Positions 16,845 through 25,069 of a DNA stretch of 64,000 nt are shown here, one piece after another. The notes under the pieces were generated by a model. The model saw only the letters and a program-made list of their open reading frames with translations, was not told the DNA's origin and made no database searches. The position numbers and the translations under genes are program-made. This DNA comes from Paractinoplanes rishiriensis (lineage in GTDB: Bacteria > Actinomycetota > Actinomycetes > Mycobacteriales > Micromonosporaceae). The stretch lies in the NCBI RefSeq assembly GCF_016862375.1, contig NZ_BOMV01000078.1, positions 1 to 64,000 on the forward strand, read 5' to 3'. Numbering within the stretch: position 1 is the stretch's first letter; each line of letters starts with the position of its first letter.

Positions 16845-18331
16845 TCAGTTGGGCGCAGGCTCTTGACCAGGGCCGCTTCCCACACCGGGTCCTGGTCGAG
16901 CGGGTACAGCGGCGTCGGGCGGTCGCGGTAGGGGAGCTGATCGACGGCCGCCGGGCAGTAACCGGGCGTGCGGACATAGATCGACCTCGCGCAGTACGGG
17001 CCGAACGCCGCCTTCCACGCGATCGCGCCCTTCGCGACGATTGCCCGGGCCTGCCGCGGCCGGACCTCGACCGCGGCCAGGTGGTCGTCGTCGAACGGGA
17101 CCACCCGGCGCTCGGTCAGCACGATCTCGCCGATCGGGGCCTGCACCACCGCGACCCGGCCCATGTCCACCCGCTGCCCGCGCATGTAGGAGCCGGAGCG
17201 CAGGTAGGTGACCCCGTCGTAGCGGCGGACCCGGCCCTCGGCCAGGAACGGCGGACCCATCGCCGGGTCGCTGTGCCCGCCCGCCTGGACCACCACGGCG
17301 TCGCCGGTCACCCCGAAGATCCGGTCCACCGCGCCGGGGTCCCAGAGCACCGCGACCGCGCCGGACACCCGCTGCCGGGCCAGGGCGTGCAGCATCGCGG
17401 TGCCGTCGCCGGGCGAGCCGCCGCCCACGTTGTCGGCCACGTCCACGAGCACCACGGGACCGGCGCCCTGGGTCACCGCGGCCGCGGCCTGGTCCGGATC
17501 GACCAGCGGGGCGGCGAACTCGGCCCGGCGCTCCCAGACCGTGGCGGCCAGTTCCCGGGCCAGTTCCTCGGCCCGGTAGTCGGCCGCCACGTACACCGCG
17601 AAGCCGAGCCGGTCGGTCTCCGCGTACGCGAATCCCGGCAGCGCGCTGGCAGCCCACACCCCCGGCTCGGCGCGCAGCGCCTCGGCCGCCGCCAGGATCG
17701 AGCGCATCGGCTCGGCCGCGTCCTCCTGGGCGTGCGGGACGGTGAGCAGCGGGAGCTTGACCAGGTGGGTCCGCGGCCGGCGGCCGGACCGGACCATCCG
17801 CAGCACCGCCTCGAGCGCCTCGGCGCCGCGCTCGGCCATGTCGGTGTGCGGATAGCTGCGATAGCCGCAGAGCACGTCGGCCAGTCCGGCAAGCCGCTCG
17901 CCGGCGTTCGCGTGATAGTCGAGGGTCACCCCGATCGGCAGCGAGCCGAGCGCGTCCCGGAGCACCGCGACGATCTCGGCCTCCGGGTCGGGATGGCCGT
18001 CCACCACCATGGCGCCGTGCAGCGAGAGCACCAGCCCGTCGAGCACCGGGCCGTGCCGGGCGCGCTCCACGACCGCCGCCAGCATGGTCTCGAACGCGGC
18101 GCGGTCCACGGTGCCGGCCGGCAGCGCGGCGCCGAACAGCAGCCCGACCGGCTCGACCCGGTGGAACCGCGCCGCCCCGATCGCGCCGCCCAGTTCGGTG
18201 CCGGTGCCGGCCAGTGCCGAGACCAACTCGGGGCCTTCGAAAAGCTGGTATCGCCGGAAGTCTTCCAACGTCGTGACCTGCGGTGCGAAGGTGTTCGTCT
18301 CCTGCCAGATGCCTCCGAGCCCGATCCGCAC
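16841..18331 (-). CDS. M81 family (MlrC-like) metallohydrolase, copy 2
   Basis: This 496-residue paralogue of the protein at 8092-9582 shares the IWQETNTFAP opening and putative zinc ligands D138, H140 (DYHAN) and H162 (YPH) with identical spacing, but the rest of the sequence differs considerably. It starts at GTG 18331 behind AGGGGG. It is divergent from the IclR gene, and its promoter carries a matching operator pair. The stop codon overlaps the -35 box of the transporter operon, so read-through into that operon is possible. An amidohydrolase or peptidase role on the imported compound is inferred. Confidence 0.87.
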   Translation of the reverse strand: MRIGLGGIWQETNTFAPQVTTLEDFRRYQLFEGPELVSALAGTGTELGGAIGAARFHRVEPVGLLFGAALPAGTVDRAAFETMLAAVVERARHGPVLDGLVLSLHGAMVVDGHPDPEAEIVAVLRDALGSLPIGVTLDYHANAGERLAGLADVLCGYRSYPHTDMAERGAEALEAVLRMVRSGRRPRTHLVKLPLLTVPHAQEDAAEPMRSILAAAEALRAEPGVWAASALPGFAYAETDRLGFAVYVAADYRAEELARELAATVWERRAEFAAPLVDPDQAAAAVTQGAGPVVLVDVADNVGGGSPGDGTAMLHALARQRVSGAVAVLWDPGAVDRIFGVTGDAVVVQAGGHSDPAMGPPFLAEGRVRRYDGVTYLRSGSYMRGQRVDMGRVAVVQAPIGEIVLTERRVVPFDDDHLAAVEVRPRQARAIVAKGAIAWKAAFGPYCARSIYVRTPGYCPAAVDQLPYRDRPTPLYPLDQDPVWEAALVKSLRPTD

Positions 18332-18363
18332 GAGCGCCCCCTGGTAAAGATTCCGAAAAGCTG

Positions 18364-18404
18364 TACGCTAAGCGGAACCTAATTCCGCGAAGCGGACTAG
18401 GCAA
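18364..18404 (-). promoter_or_regulatory. M81 promoter with paired IclR-type operators in the divergent intergenic region
   Basis: For the minus-strand M81 gene, TTGCCT (18404-18399) and TAGGTT (18381-18376) are 17 bp apart. Dyad TCCGCGAAGCGGA (18384-18396) lies in the spacer and TACGCTAAGCGGA (18364-18376) at the -10 box, with starts again 20 bp apart. The divergent IclR gene begins at 18478, so this site could also serve autoregulation. Confidence 0.72.
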
Positions 18405-18477
18405 TCGTCTAAAGCGCCAGGAGGTTCCTAGAATCCAGGCAACATCCCTACCGATTCCCGAACGGAGCACGGCTACC

Positions 18478-19242
18478 GTGGCCAACGAACGCCGCTCGGA
18501 CGAGGTCGGAGTCCTCGTCAAGGCACTCGATCTGCTCGACCTGATGGCGACCGACGCACCCTGTTCGGTGGCCCACCTCTGTCAGGTCACCGGCGTCACG
18601 AAGCCGGCCGCGTACCGGATCCTGAAGACCCTCGACCAGCGCGGCTACGTGGTCCGCGACGAGGTGCGCCGGGAGTATTCGCTGGGCCCCGCGCTGCTCG
18701 GCCTGAGCCGGGCCGCCCGCAACTCCACCGACCTGGTGCGCATCTGCCGGCCGGCCATGCAGGCGCTGCACGACGAGTTCGGCGAGACCGTCAACCTCGG
18801 CGTGGTCACCCACGGCCAGGTGGTCTACCTGGACGCGATCGAGAGCGTCCAGCGGCTGCGCACCACCGTGCACATCGCGCTGCGCGACAAGGTGCACACC
18901 ACCGCGCTGGGCAAGGCCGTGCTGGCCGCGCTGCCCCCGCCGGTCGTGCGCGAGCAGCTGGCCGAGGCGGACTGGACGGCCAGCACGCCGAACACCGTGC
19001 TCTCGGCCGAGGCGCTGCTGGCCGAGCTGGACCGGTACCGGGCTCAGGGCTACGCCATCGACAACGAGGAGAACGAGGTCGGCTCGCGCTGCGTGGCCGC
19101 GCCGATCCTGGACGGTGCCGGCCGCCCGGTCGCCGCGATCAGCGTCTCGGCGCCCACCCCGCGGATGAGCGACGAGATGCTCGCCCTCGTCGGAACCCGC
19201 CTCGTGGACACCTGCAAGAGGCTGGGCAACGCGCTCGGCTGA
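18478..19242 (+). CDS. IclR family transcriptional regulator
   Basis: This 254-residue regulator has an N-terminal winged helix-turn-helix (about 10-70) and a C-terminal IclR effector domain (about 85-250). GTG 18478 is chosen because it follows GGAG at 10 bp and yields the usual family length; upstream in-frame starts would run through the operator region. It lies between the M81 gene and the D-aminoacylase operon and is the likely regulator of both arms, with the tandem TCCGCnnnGCGGA dyads as predicted targets. Confidence 0.9.
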   Translation: MANERRSDEVGVLVKALDLLDLMATDAPCSVAHLCQVTGVTKPAAYRILKTLDQRGYVVRDEVRREYSLGPALLGLSRAARNSTDLVRICRPAMQALHDEFGETVNLGVVTHGQVVYLDAIESVQRLRTTVHIALRDKVHTTALGKAVLAALPPPVVREQLAEADWTASTPNTVLSAEALLAELDRYRAQGYAIDNEENEVGSRCVAAPILDGAGRPVAAISVSAPTPRMSDEMLALVGTRLVDTCKRLGNALG

Positions 19243-19260
19243 TCTTTAGGGAGCACGGAC

Positions 19261-20817
19261 TTGGACCTCGACCTGCTCCTGCGCGGCGCCACCGTGCTGG
19301 ACGGCACCGGCGGCCCGCCGCGCCGCCTCGACGTCGGCATCCGGGCCGGCCGAATCATGTTGGGGAGCATCGGCCCGGCGGCCCGCGACATAGACCTCGA
19401 CGGCCTGGTCCTGGCGCCCGGCTTCGTCGACATCCACACCCACTCGGACGTCAGCCTGCTGCACGATCCGGCCGGCGAGAGCGCGGTGCTGCAGGGCGTC
19501 ACCACCCAGGTGGTCGGCAACTGCGGCTACTCGCCGTTCCCGGTGCACCCGGAGCGGCGCGCCGATCTGGCCGACCACCTGGCCCGGCTGGGCGACCCGC
19601 GCACCGCGATCACCTGGTCCGATCTGAACGGCTACGCCGCATCGATGCATCCTGCACTGAACGTGGCGCCGCTGGTCGGGCACGGTGCGCTGCGGATCGC
19701 GGCGATGGCCGGCCCGTACGGGCCGGCCTCCGCCGGCGATCTGGCCCGGATGCGGGAGCTGCTCGACGCGGCCCTGGCGGCCGGGGCGTTCGGGCTGTCC
19801 ACCGGCCTCACCCACTCGCCGTCCTCGTCCGGCGACCCGGCCGAGGTGACCGCGCTGGTCGAGGTGGTGGCCCGGCACGACGCCATGTATGCCACCCACG
19901 CCCGGGCGGCGGCCGGCAAGGAGTTGGACGCCATCGACGAGGCGATTTCCGCGGCCCGGGACACCGGCGGCCGGCTCCAGTTCTCCCACCTCGCGCTCAA
20001 CGACCCGGCGTTCTGGGGGCGGGCGGCCGACGCGCTGGCCCGCTTCGACGACGCCCGCGCGGCCGGGCTGGACGTGGCGTTCGATGTTTATCCGTACGAC
20101 GCCTCGTCGTCGGCGGCCATCCAGTACCTCCCGCTCTGGGCCCAGGACGGCGGCAGCGACGGGCTGCGCGCGGCGGTGGCGTTCCCGGCCGGCCGGGAAC
20201 GTGTGCTGGCCGGTATCCGCGAGGGTTTCTTCGGCGGCATCCCGTGGCACTGGGACCGGATCGTGGTGACCTGGGGCGAGCCGTTCACCGGGCAGTCGAT
20301 CGCACAGATCGCCGCGGACCTGCGCAAACCGCCCGAGGACGTGCTGCTCGACCTGTGCGTCACGCACGGCGGGGCCTGCCAGGTGGTGCTGCACTACCGC
20401 ACCGAGGCGGACATGACCGCGTTCCTGGCGCACCCGCTGTCGGTGGTCGGCTCGGACGGCAGCGCGCTGCCGATCGACGGGCCGGGGCTGCCGCATCCGC
20501 GGGCGTTCGGGACGTTCCCGCGGGTGCTCGGCCGGTATGCGCGCGACACCGGGCTGCTCACCCTGCCGGAAGCGGTGCACAAGATGACGCTGGGGCCGGC
20601 CCGGCGGCTCGGCCTGGCCGACCGCGGCGAGATCCGGCTGGGTGCGCGGGCCGACCTGGTGGCATTTGATCCGGTACGAGTGGCCGACCGCGCCACGTTC
20701 GCGGCGCCCCGGCAGGCACCCGACGGGATTGCGCTGACCATCGTGGACGGTGTCGTCGTGGCCCGGGACGGATCGATGACCGGGGCGCGGCCGGGGAAGG
20801 TGTTGCGGCGTGGGTGA
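19261..20817 (+). CDS. D-aminoacylase / N-acyl-D-amino-acid deacylase family amidohydrolase
   Basis: This 518-residue amidohydrolase has the HxH metal site H59/H61 (DIHTHSD), the family-typical GNCGYS with C88, metal-site histidines in THARAA and SHLAL, and the late GSDGSALP aspartate. Relatives hydrolyse N-acyl-D-amino acids to D-amino acid plus carboxylate. The TTG start follows AGGGAG and lies 18 bp after the IclR gene, so the two are probably co-transcribed. Its product could feed the PLP enzyme encoded next. Confidence 0.88.
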   Translation: MDLDLLLRGATVLDGTGGPPRRLDVGIRAGRIMLGSIGPAARDIDLDGLVLAPGFVDIHTHSDVSLLHDPAGESAVLQGVTTQVVGNCGYSPFPVHPERRADLADHLARLGDPRTAITWSDLNGYAASMHPALNVAPLVGHGALRIAAMAGPYGPASAGDLARMRELLDAALAAGAFGLSTGLTHSPSSSGDPAEVTALVEVVARHDAMYATHARAAAGKELDAIDEAISAARDTGGRLQFSHLALNDPAFWGRAADALARFDDARAAGLDVAFDVYPYDASSSAAIQYLPLWAQDGGSDGLRAAVAFPAGRERVLAGIREGFFGGIPWHWDRIVVTWGEPFTGQSIAQIAADLRKPPEDVLLDLCVTHGGACQVVLHYRTEADMTAFLAHPLSVVGSDGSALPIDGPGLPHPRAFGTFPRVLGRYARDTGLLTLPEAVHKMTLGPARRLGLADRGEIRLGARADLVAFDPVRVADRATFAAPRQAPDGIALTIVDGVVVARDGSMTGARPGKVLRRG

Positions 20818-21916
20818 GTGGCTCAAGGGGACCCCGGCCGGCGGGGTGACGGCCGGCGCGAACATCTTCGACTTTCCGCTGCCGGTGGCGACGCTCGACG
20901 CGGACGCGCTTTCGCACAACCTGACGACCATGGCCGGCTACTGCGCGTCGCACGGGGTGCTGTTCGCGCCGCACGGCAAGACCACGATGAGCCCGGAGAT
21001 CGTCCGGCGGCAGCTCGGCCACGGCGCCTGGGCGATCACGGCGGCAACCGCGTGGCAGGCCGCGGTGCTGGCGTCCTTCGGCGTCGAGCGGATCATCCTG
21101 GCCAACCAGGTGGTCGATCGCGGCTCGCTACAGGTGCTCCGCAATCTTCCCGACGTCGAGTTGTACTGCCTGGTCGACTCGCCGGAAGCGCTACGGCTCG
21201 TCGAACCGCTGAAGCCACGGGTGCTGGTCGAGCTCGGACTGCCGGGCGGGCGCACCGGGCTGCGCGACGACGCGGCGGCGCTGGCCCTGGCGGCCGAGGT
21301 CGAGGCCGGCCCGGCCACGCTGGCCGGCGTCGCGGCGTTCGAGGGCATCGTGGCGGCGCCGACCCTGGCCGGCAACCTTGAGCTGGTCGACGGCCTGCTG
21401 CACCGGATGGCCGCGCTGGCCGCCCAACTGCCGGTCGACGACCCGATCGTCACGGTCGGCGGCAGCGCCTACTTCGACCGGGTGGTCGCGGTGCTCGGCG
21501 GCGGTCCGTGGCGGGTGGTGCTGCGGAGCGGCTGCTACGTCACGCACGACGTGGGCGCGTACGACGAACTGTCCCCGTTCGGCGCCGCCGGCCGCGGATC
21601 GCTGCGGCTGCGCGACGCCCTGCACGTCTGGGCACCGGTGCTGTCCCGGCCCGAACCCGGCCTGGCGCTGGCCGGGCTGGGCCGCCGCGACGTGTCGGCC
21701 GACGCGGGCCTGCCGGTGCCGCGGGCCGCCGCGCGGGTGACGGCGCTCAACGATCAGCACGCGTACCTCTCCATTCCGGCCGGCAGCGACCTGCGGGTCG
21801 GCGACATCATCCGGTTCGGCATCTCGCATCCGTGCACCACCTTCGACAAGTGGCGGGTCATCCCGGTGGTGGCCGCCGACGGGACGGTGCGCGACCTCGT
21901 TCACACGTACTTCTGA
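20810..21916 (+). CDS. D-serine dehydratase / D-threonine aldolase-like PLP enzyme (fold type III)
   Basis: This 368-residue protein has an alanine-racemase-like N-terminal barrel with the PLP lysine K57 in APHGKTTMS. Its C-terminal domain ends in the His-Cys metal motif HPC (H340, C342) used by DSD1-type D-serine dehydratases. It would eliminate or cleave a D-hydroxy-amino acid. GTG 20810 overlaps the D-aminoacylase end by 8 bp, a strong hint that it uses that enzyme's product. D-serine, D-threonine or a 3-hydroxy-D-amino acid are all possible. Confidence 0.87.
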   Translation: MGEWLKGTPAGGVTAGANIFDFPLPVATLDADALSHNLTTMAGYCASHGVLFAPHGKTTMSPEIVRRQLGHGAWAITAATAWQAAVLASFGVERIILANQVVDRGSLQVLRNLPDVELYCLVDSPEALRLVEPLKPRVLVELGLPGGRTGLRDDAAALALAAEVEAGPATLAGVAAFEGIVAAPTLAGNLELVDGLLHRMAALAAQLPVDDPIVTVGGSAYFDRVVAVLGGGPWRVVLRSGCYVTHDVGAYDELSPFGAAGRGSLRLRDALHVWAPVLSRPEPGLALAGLGRRDVSADAGLPVPRAAARVTALNDQHAYLSIPAGSDLRVGDIIRFGISHPCTTFDKWRVIPVVAADGTVRDLVHTYF

Positions 21917-21926
21917 GGAGGTTCTC

Positions 21927-23039
21927 ATGGCACACCGTCTGGCGATCATCGGTTGCGGCGACATGGAAGACGCCCATCGGCAGGTCTTCGACGAACTCGG
22001 CGACCGTATCGAAATCATCGGCACGGCCGACGTCGTGCTCGAACGCGCGCGGGCCGCGGCCGACGCGCTGGGTGCACCGCGCGCGGTCACCGACTACACG
22101 GAGTTGCTGGACGAGGCCGACGCCTGCCTCATCGTCACCCCGCACGACCTGCACCACGAGATGGGCATGCGCTGCCTGGCGGCCGGCAAGCACGTGCTGA
22201 TGGAGAAGCCGATGGCGATCACCGAGCAGCAGTGCCTCGAGCTGATCCACGCGGCGGACGAGGCCAAGCGGACGCTGATGACGGCGTACCCCATGCGATT
22301 TCACCCGGTCGTGACCCGCCTGCGCGAGTTGGTCGCCGAGAAACCTCTCGGCGAGATCTTCCAGATCTCGATCTACACCGAGCAGCACACCGAGCACCCG
22401 CCCGGCCACTGGATCCGCTCGGCGGCCCGGCTCGGCGGCGGCCAGCTGTTCAGCCACGGCTGCCACTACGTCGACCTGCTGCTGTGGATGCTGGGCCGGC
22501 CGGTGCGCGGCACGCACCTGGGCAGCCGGCTGGGCACGCCCTGGATGGAGTGGGAGGGCACCAGCAACGCCAGCATCGAGTTCGAGAGCGGTGCGGTGGG
22601 TTACCACTTCGGCACCTGGGGAGCCAGGGCGACAAGGCACGGGTACGCGATCCACGTGCACTGTGAGAAGGGCATGCTGGAGGGCGACCTGACCAACGGA
22701 ATGCTGTACGCGCACCACGGCTTCGACGGCGAGGCCCCGCGCGGCGGGCTGTCCGGCCGGCTCTCCCCCGACCCGGCGACCGCCTCGGTTCTGCTGCAGG
22801 TGCCGGCCAACTCCAAGCACCTGGGCGGCGAGCTGGTCCATTTCGTGGACTGCCTCGACTCGGGCGCGCCCCCGCTCACCGACGGCCCCGGCAGCCTGCA
22901 GGGCCTGCGGGTGATCTGGCGCCTCTACGAGGCCGAGCGCCGGGGCGTCATCGCCGACCTCAGCGGCCTCGGCCTGGATCAGGACTGGGATCAGGCCGGC
23001 CTGGACGCATTGCCCGGTCAGGCATCCAGGATGCCGTAG
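21927..23039 (+). CDS. Gfo/Idh/MocA family oxidoreductase
   Basis: This 370-residue protein has an N-terminal NAD(P)-binding fold (IIGCGDMEDAH), the EKP signature at 93-95, and a C-terminal alpha/beta dimerisation domain with a conserved HxxD-like HYVDLL segment. Members oxidise or reduce sugars, inositols or sugar-derived acids. GAGGAGG precedes ATG 21927, 10 bp after the PLP-enzyme gene. It closes the plus-strand arm, and its last 22 bp overlap the convergent TM2 gene. Confidence 0.9.
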   Translation: MAHRLAIIGCGDMEDAHRQVFDELGDRIEIIGTADVVLERARAAADALGAPRAVTDYTELLDEADACLIVTPHDLHHEMGMRCLAAGKHVLMEKPMAITEQQCLELIHAADEAKRTLMTAYPMRFHPVVTRLRELVAEKPLGEIFQISIYTEQHTEHPPGHWIRSAARLGGGQLFSHGCHYVDLLLWMLGRPVRGTHLGSRLGTPWMEWEGTSNASIEFESGAVGYHFGTWGARATRHGYAIHVHCEKGMLEGDLTNGMLYAHHGFDGEAPRGGLSGRLSPDPATASVLLQVPANSKHLGGELVHFVDCLDSGAPPLTDGPGSLQGLRVIWRLYEAERRGVIADLSGLGLDQDWDQAGLDALPGQASRMP

Positions 23040-23311
23040 CGGGCCATGATGGCGGCCCGGCGAGAGCGGTTGACGGCGCGCACCCGCCGGCCGACGAAGA
23101 ACCCGTCGAGAAGAGTCCAGACGCCCAGCCCACCCAGCGTGAACAGCATCGCGATGGAGCGCCCGGTATCGCCGAGGTAGAAGCGGTGACCGCCGAAAAT
23201 GCCCAGCAGAACCCAGATGGCGTACGCCACTCGCGTGTCCTTCTTGACGGCGGCGAACTCGGCCTCGGCGCGCAACACCCGAAACCGTTCCCACTCCGGG
23301 AGGGGATTCAT
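23018..23311 (-). CDS. TM2 domain membrane protein
   Basis: This 97-residue protein carries a TM2 domain: two helices around the loop GGHRFYLGDTG, preceded by KKDTRVAY and followed by a DGFFV exit motif. The function of bacterial TM2 proteins is unknown. It starts at ATG 23311, 8 bp after the upstream hypothetical gene, and its 3' end overlaps the convergent oxidoreductase by 22 bp. Confidence 0.85.
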   Translation of the reverse strand: MNPLPEWERFRVLRAEAEFAAVKKDTRVAYAIWVLLGIFGGHRFYLGDTGRSIAMLFTLGGLGVWTLLDGFFVGRRVRAVNRSRRAAIMARYGILDA

Positions 23312-23319
23312 CGGCGGAC

Positions 23320-24156
23320 TCAGGTGCCGCGGTGGTGGCGTTTGACGAACGTGTAGCCCGGTTCCAGGGAGCTCGTTTCGATCTCCTCGCTCGCCACGGC
23401 CTGCTGGTGCAGCGTCACCTGCTTTTCCGAGGCGTGCGCGCCCCGCGGCAGCTTGCGGACGAAGCTGTGCACCAGATGCTCGGGGCGGGATTCGTCGTCC
23501 GGGTCGGGGACCGGCTCCACCAGCGGGGCGTAGAAGAGCATCTCCGCGGGTTTCTGGCCGTCCACCGCGGGATAGGCGGGATAGCCGGACGAGTCCACGC
23601 TGCCCGGCACGCGGGTCAGGAAGCCCTCGCGGATCAGCTGGTCGACCGCGTTGCGCAGCAGGAACGACCCGCGCGCGCCGCGGCCCAGGCCGCAGTGGGC
23701 GGCCAGGCCGGCCTCGGGCAGCACCGCGCTGCCGTCGTCGAAGACCCGGCCGCGCTTGCGGACCGCGTGCAGCACCTGGCCGCGGTTCGAGCCGTCGGGG
23801 ACGAATTCGCGGGTGACCACCCTGGGGTCGTACTCGTGGAAGTAGGCAACCCCGTCCACCTGGACCGGCTCGTCCAGCCGGGCGGTACGCACCACGACCT
23901 CGTCCCTGGCGGGCTGCCAGCTGACCGTGACCAGCGTCCCGGGGTGCAGGCCGGGCGGCCACGGCACGCCGGTGAACTGCCACTCGACGTCCTGGTGCAG
24001 CGCGCTGTCGAAGGGCAGCCGGGCCGGCGGGTGTTCCAGGACGACCGGCACGGCCGCCCGCTCCCGTAACGCGTCGACGCACTCCTCCGGGGCGGCGCAC
24101 ACCCCGCCCTCGAGATCCGCCCGCCAGAGCGCAAACCGGCGGCTCACCGTCCTCAT
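23320..24156 (-). CDS. Uncharacterised 278-residue protein
   Basis: I do not recognise a family. The protein is soluble, with no signal peptide or membrane segment. It has a cysteine pair near the N-terminus (VCAAPEEC) and a middle part reading YFHEYDPRVVTREF, and ends in a basic tail (FVKRHHRGT). A helical stretch, FLLRNAVDQLIREGFL, may be a winged-helix-like segment. It heads a two-gene unit with the TM2 gene 8 bp downstream. Confidence 0.72.
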   Translation of the reverse strand: MRTVSRRFALWRADLEGGVCAAPEECVDALRERAAVPVVLEHPPARLPFDSALHQDVEWQFTGVPWPPGLHPGTLVTVSWQPARDEVVVRTARLDEPVQVDGVAYFHEYDPRVVTREFVPDGSNRGQVLHAVRKRGRVFDDGSAVLPEAGLAAHCGLGRGARGSFLLRNAVDQLIREGFLTRVPGSVDSSGYPAYPAVDGQKPAEMLFYAPLVEPVPDPDDESRPEHLVHSFVRKLPRGAHASEKQVTLHQQAVASEEIETSSLEPGYTFVKRHHRGT

Positions 24157-24191
24157 GCGGACCGAACTTACCGGACCACCCCGGGGTTCAA

Positions 24192-24225
24192 GGGCGGTGA
24201 GCCGGCAGATGCCGGCTCACCGCCC
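24192..24225 (-). terminator. Terminator hairpin after the DedA gene
   Basis: A perfect 15-bp inverted repeat (GGGCGGTGAGCCGGC and its complement) with an AGAT loop lies 13 bp beyond the DedA stop. It is GC-rich without a U tract, as is common in actinomycetes. Confidence 0.72.
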
Positions 24226-24238
24226 GGACCGGACCGGG

Positions 24239-24892
24239 TCATCGACGGGCGGCACGGGGCCCGGTCCGGCGCCGCAGGCGGACCACCACGAACACCGCGG
24301 CGGCCACCAGCACGGCCACAACAACGACCATCGGGACCAGACCGGCGTTGCCGATCCGCTCCCAGTTCTCCCCGAGCGCGTACCCGGAGAAGACGAACAC
24401 GCTGTTCCAGATCAGGCTGCCCAGCGTGGTGTACAGCAGGAACCGGCCGAGCGGCATCCGGGCCACCCCGGCCGGCACCGAGATCAGGCTGCGCAGCAGG
24501 GGGATCATCCGGCCGAAGAACACCGCCTTGCTGCCGTGCCGGTCGAACCAGGCCTGGCAGCGGTCGATGTTCTCCGGGTTCACCAGCGGCATCCGCTCGG
24601 CGATGGCCCGCACCCGGTGGATGCCGACGGCGGCACCGATCCAGTACAGCGTCAGCGCGCCGATCACCGAGCCGAGCGTGGTCCAGAACAGCGCCGCGGG
24701 GAGGCTGAAGTCGCCGCGGCTGGCCGCGAACCCGGTCAGCGGCAGGATGACCTCGCTGGGCAGAGGCGGGAAGAGGTTTTCCAGGACGCTGGCGAGGCAG
24801 GCGCCGGGACCCCCGATCCGGTCCATCAGGTCCAGCGCCCATCCGGCGATGCCGCCGTCCGGGGCTTCGCGGGCCGCGTACTGGTCGACCAT
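24239..24892 (-). CDS. DedA/VTT family membrane protein
   Basis: This 217-residue integral membrane protein has the DedA signature: an amphipathic LENLFPPLPSEVILP loop, a conserved FFGRMIPLLRSLISVPAG arginine segment and a GSLIWN helix. DedA proteins flip or scramble polyprenyl-phosphate or phospholipid carriers. Its divergent promoter region is shared with the two-component system, and an inverted repeat at 24933-24962 lies between them. Confidence 0.88.
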   Translation of the reverse strand: MVDQYAAREAPDGGIAGWALDLMDRIGGPGACLASVLENLFPPLPSEVILPLTGFAASRGDFSLPAALFWTTLGSVIGALTLYWIGAAVGIHRVRAIAERMPLVNPENIDRCQAWFDRHGSKAVFFGRMIPLLRSLISVPAGVARMPLGRFLLYTTLGSLIWNSVFVFSGYALGENWERIGNAGLVPMVVVVAVLVAAAVFVVVRLRRRTGPRAARR

Positions 24893-24932
24893 CGTGCTCC
24901 CCCCGCGGTCACCACCCCTTGCCTCGTCGGCC

Positions 24933-25006
24933 GTACCGCATCAACGCTAGGGAATGCGGTACGCCGTGCCTGCCGACGATCGGCAGTAATCGGCCCTTAC
25001 TTTCGG
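24933..25006. promoter_or_regulatory. Regulatory region between DedA and the histidine kinase
   Basis: Three elements occur here. GTACCGCAT and ATGCGGTAC form a perfect 9-bp dyad with a 12-nt loop (24933-24962). TGCCGA-CGA-TCGGCA is a second dyad (24971-24985). TCGGCAGTA (24980-24988) followed by ACTTTCG (24999-25005) matches a bipartite element upstream of the ABC exporter (29185-29209). Response-regulator binding is the likely explanation. Confidence 0.5.
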
Positions 25007-25069
25007 TGGTGTCAGCGAGGGGCCGCGCGCCGGTAGGGTGGCCGCGATCGGCGGGAGGAGCACTCGGTC

